In this document: piece by piece, positions 62,273 through 64,000 of the stretch | How the letters are laid out: each line of letters opens with the position of its first letter | How positions within the stretch are numbered: the first letter of the stretch is position 1 | From: Micromonospora tulbaghiae | GTDB taxonomy: Bacteria > Actinomycetota > Actinomycetes > Mycobacteriales > Micromonosporaceae | Direction: 5' to 3' | NCBI RefSeq assembly: GCF_900091605.1 | Contig: NZ_FMCQ01000002.1 | Location: forward strand, 372,001-436,000 | DNA length: 64,000 bases | The notes under the pieces: model-generated | Seen by the model: the letters and a program-made list of their open reading frames with translations, nothing else | The model's database searches: none | What the model was told of the DNA's origin: nothing | Position numbers and translations under genes: made by a program

Positions 62273-62581
62273 TAGGCTGGCGGCCCTCGGGCGACCCGGG
62301 ACGGCTGGCTGCCGAGGGCGTCGCGGCGAGGAAAAGAGCCGCTGAGCGGCCCTCTGAGCGGTCAGGCGGCGGCGTCCGGGCGTTCGGACCCGGGGTGGCG
62401 GGAGCGCCGAGAGAATTTCCGGAAGTTCCATCGATTGTTGTCGTTAACAGGCCGCCGGCCCGAAGTCGGGCCGCGCCGTCGGCGTGGATCTCCCGGCCGG
62501 CGGCCGGGCCGGTCCGCGCGGGGCGGTGGACGCCGGTCCCGGGCGCCGCCGCTCGTTACGCAGCTGTTGCTTGGACGTGTC

Positions 62582-62610
62582 TTGACGGATGTATATGTGA
62601 GCGCTAACAC
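62582..62610 (+). promoter_or_regulatory. Promoter and LacI-type operator of ribulokinase
   Basis: TTGACG (62582-62587), 17 bp, TAACAC (62605-62610). The operator TGTGAGCGCTAACA (62596-62609) is the most symmetric of the set, placed 8 bp after the -35. The leader to ATG 62638 is about 20 nt. Confidence 0.8.
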
Positions 62611-62637
62611 TAACTCCGTGACACGGCGGAGGGACAA

Positions 62638-64000
62638 ATGAGCGAAGTGGACGCGTCCGACCGGTACGTGATCGGGGTCGATTTCGGCACGCTGTCCGGA
62701 CGGGCGCTGGTGGTCCGCGTCCGTGACGGCGCCGAACTCGGCACGGCGGTGCACGAGTACCGGCGCGGGGTCATCGAGACCGCGCTTCCCGACGGCGGTC
62801 CGCCGCTGCCCCCGGACTGGGCCCTCCAGGACCCGGACGACTACCGCGACGTGCTGCGCCACGCGGTCCCGGCCGCGCTCGCCGACGCCGGCGTGGACCC
62901 GTCCCGGGTGGTCGGCATCGGCACCGACTTCACCGCCTGCACCGTGCTCCCGACGCTCGCCGACGGCACGCCGCTGTGCGAGACGCCCGAGCTGCGCGAC
63001 CGGCCGCACGCCTGGGTGAAGCTCTGGAAGCACCACGCCGCGCAGCCGCACGCCGACCGGATCAACGCGCTGGCGGCCGAACGCGGCGAGCCGTGGCTCG
63101 GCCGCTACGGCGGCAAGATCTCCGCGGAGTGGCAGTTCGCCAAGGGCCTGCAGATCCTGGAGGAGGACCCGGAGGTCTACCGGCGGGCCGAGCGCTTCGT
63201 CGAGGCCGCCGACTGGATCGTGTGGCAGCTCTGCGGCGCCGAGACGCGCAACGTCTGCACCGCGGGCTACAAGGGCATCCGGCAGGACGGCCGGTACCCG
63301 TCGTCCGACTACCTGGCCGCGCTCGACCCCGGTTTCGCCGACTTCGTGACCAAGCTGGACGGTCCGCTGCTGCCGCTCGGCGCGCGCGCCGGCACGCTCA
63401 GCGCCCGCGCCGCCGCCTGGACCGGCCTGCCCGAGGGCATCGCGGTCGCGGCCGGCAACGTCGACGCGCACGTCACCGCCGCCGCGGCCCAGGCGCTGCG
63501 GCCCGGCCGGCTGGTCGCCATCATGGGCACCTCCACCTGCCACGTCCTCAACGGCACGCACCCCGCCGAGGTGCCGGGCATGTGCGGCGTGGTCGACGGC
63601 GGCATCAGCCCCGGCGCCTGGGGCTTCGAGGCCGGGCAGAGCGGCGTGGGGGACATCTTCGGCTGGTTCGTACGCCACGCCGCCCCGGCCGGTTTCGACT
63701 CGCACGAGCAGCTCACCGAGGCCGCCGCCGCCCAGCCGGTCGGCGCGCACGGCCTGGTGGCGCTGGACTGGTGGAACGGCAACCGGTCCCTGCTGGTCAA
63801 CCACGACCTCAGCGGGATGGTCGTCGGGCTGACGCTGGCCACCCGGCCGCCGGACGTCTACCGGGCGCTGCTGGAGGCCACCGCGTACGGCACCCGGATG
63901 ATCGTCGAGGCGTTCGCGCAGGCCGGCGTGCCGGTCGACGATCTGGTGGTGGCCGGCGGGCTCACCTCCAACCGGCTGCTCATGCAGATCTACGCCGACG
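62638..64000 (+). CDS. araB: Ribulokinase, 3' end cut by the window
   Basis: 454 residues of an FGGY-family kinase are visible. VIGVDFGTLSGRALVV is the phosphate-1 motif of ribulokinases (DFGTLSGR), GIGTDFTACTVLP and WVKLWKHHAAQPHADRIN are characteristic of AraB, and IMGTSTCH plus VVAGGLTSNRLLMQI are the phosphate-2 and adenosine regions. It phosphorylates L-ribulose to L-ribulose 5-phosphate in L-arabinose catabolism. GGCGGAGGG precedes the ATG. The epimerase and isomerase genes are probably just beyond the right edge. Confidence 0.95.
   Translation, partial: MSEVDASDRYVIGVDFGTLSGRALVVRVRDGAELGTAVHEYRRGVIETALPDGGPPLPPDWALQDPDDYRDVLRHAVPAALADAGVDPSRVVGIGTDFTACTVLPTLADGTPLCETPELRDRPHAWVKLWKHHAAQPHADRINALAAERGEPWLGRYGGKISAEWQFAKGLQILEEDPEVYRRAERFVEAADWIVWQLCGAETRNVCTAGYKGIRQDGRYPSSDYLAALDPGFADFVTKLDGPLLPLGARAGTLSARAAAWTGLPEGIAVAAGNVDAHVTAAAAQALRPGRLVAIMGTSTCHVLNGTHPAEVPGMCGVVDGGISPGAWGFEAGQSGVGDIFGWFVRHAAPAGFDSHEQLTEAAAAQPVGAHGLVALDWWNGNRSLLVNHDLSGMVVGLTLATRPPDVYRALLEATAYGTRMIVEAFAQAGVPVDDLVVAGGLTSNRLLMQIYAD

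Larger units (their letters stand above)
61998..62637. promoter_or_regulatory. 640-bp divergent control region, GH27 / ribulokinase
   Basis: No gene is supported here. It holds the two promoters and operators listed separately and a weaker fifth operator copy, TGTTGTCGTTAACA (62436-62449). Between them (62273-62435) and in the long GH27 leader (61998-62243) I see no further structure. Confidence 0.6.

Noticed and set aside
61664..62431. 255-codon frame covering the GH27 leader and the divergent gap
   Set aside because: Arg/Pro/Ser-rich translation without motifs, overlaps the GH27 signal peptide frame and the mapped operators.

Overview
The window is very GC-rich actinobacterial DNA. Gene content points to the Micromonosporaceae, probably Micromonospora: a WPC-type C-terminal domain common in that family, many secreted glycoside hydrolases with CBM2 or CBM13 modules, furA-katG, GTG starts and many apparently leaderless mRNAs. 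The genus is an inference. No tRNA, rRNA, CRISPR array, insertion sequence or phage gene was seen.

Region 1 (1-26257) is a biosynthetic gene cluster that continues off the left edge. Its core is one translationally coupled five-gene operon (13452-19498): polyprenyl diphosphate synthase, UbiA-type prenyltransferase, squalene-hopene-fold cyclase without a normal DXDD motif, FAD monooxygenase and HisC-like aminotransferase. Around it lie three P450s, a TauD-type Fe(II)/2-oxoglutarate oxygenase, an O-methyltransferase and two GT1-type plus one GT2-type glycosyltransferases. A carrier-protein branch consists of two stand-alone ACPs, a ketosynthase, an Sfp-type phosphopantetheinyl transferase, a stand-alone condensation-like enzyme, two KASIII-type proteins and an AMP-ligase. 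A DrrAB-type exporter completes the set. The combination suggests a glycosylated, acylated terpenoid carrying a hydroxylated and O-methylated amino-acid-like end, reminiscent of brasilicardin-type compounds but with an extra ACP-borne acyl arm. I do not recognise this exact cluster.

Region 2 (26302-41883) holds a membrane-anchored SLT/lectin protein, a GH11 xylanase with a CBM2-like module, furA-katG, a frameshifted AraC regulator, a WPC-domain protein, a beta-helix protein, an alpha-amylase with two CBM20 modules, an MFS exporter with its own small regulator, a small acidic protein and a lipoprotein.

Region 3 (42027-54536) is stress and signalling: a P-type ATPase with a universal stress protein, a STAS protein overlapping a 1382-residue hybrid kinase/SpoIIE phosphatase/anti-sigma-type protein, a rifampin-phosphotransferase-like gene preceded by a 19-bp palindrome that matches the rifamycin-associated element in type, and a MerR regulator with an old-yellow-enzyme gene.

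Region 4 (54537-64000) is a pentose/hemicellulose unit: GH10 xylanase, a three-gene monosaccharide ABC transporter, a GH27 galactosidase-type enzyme with CBM13, and ribulokinase (cut by the window end). All four transcription units share one promoter-operator layout: a TTGACG-like -35, 8 bp, then a 14-bp LacI-type operator covering the -10. This implies one regulon whose repressor gene is outside the window.
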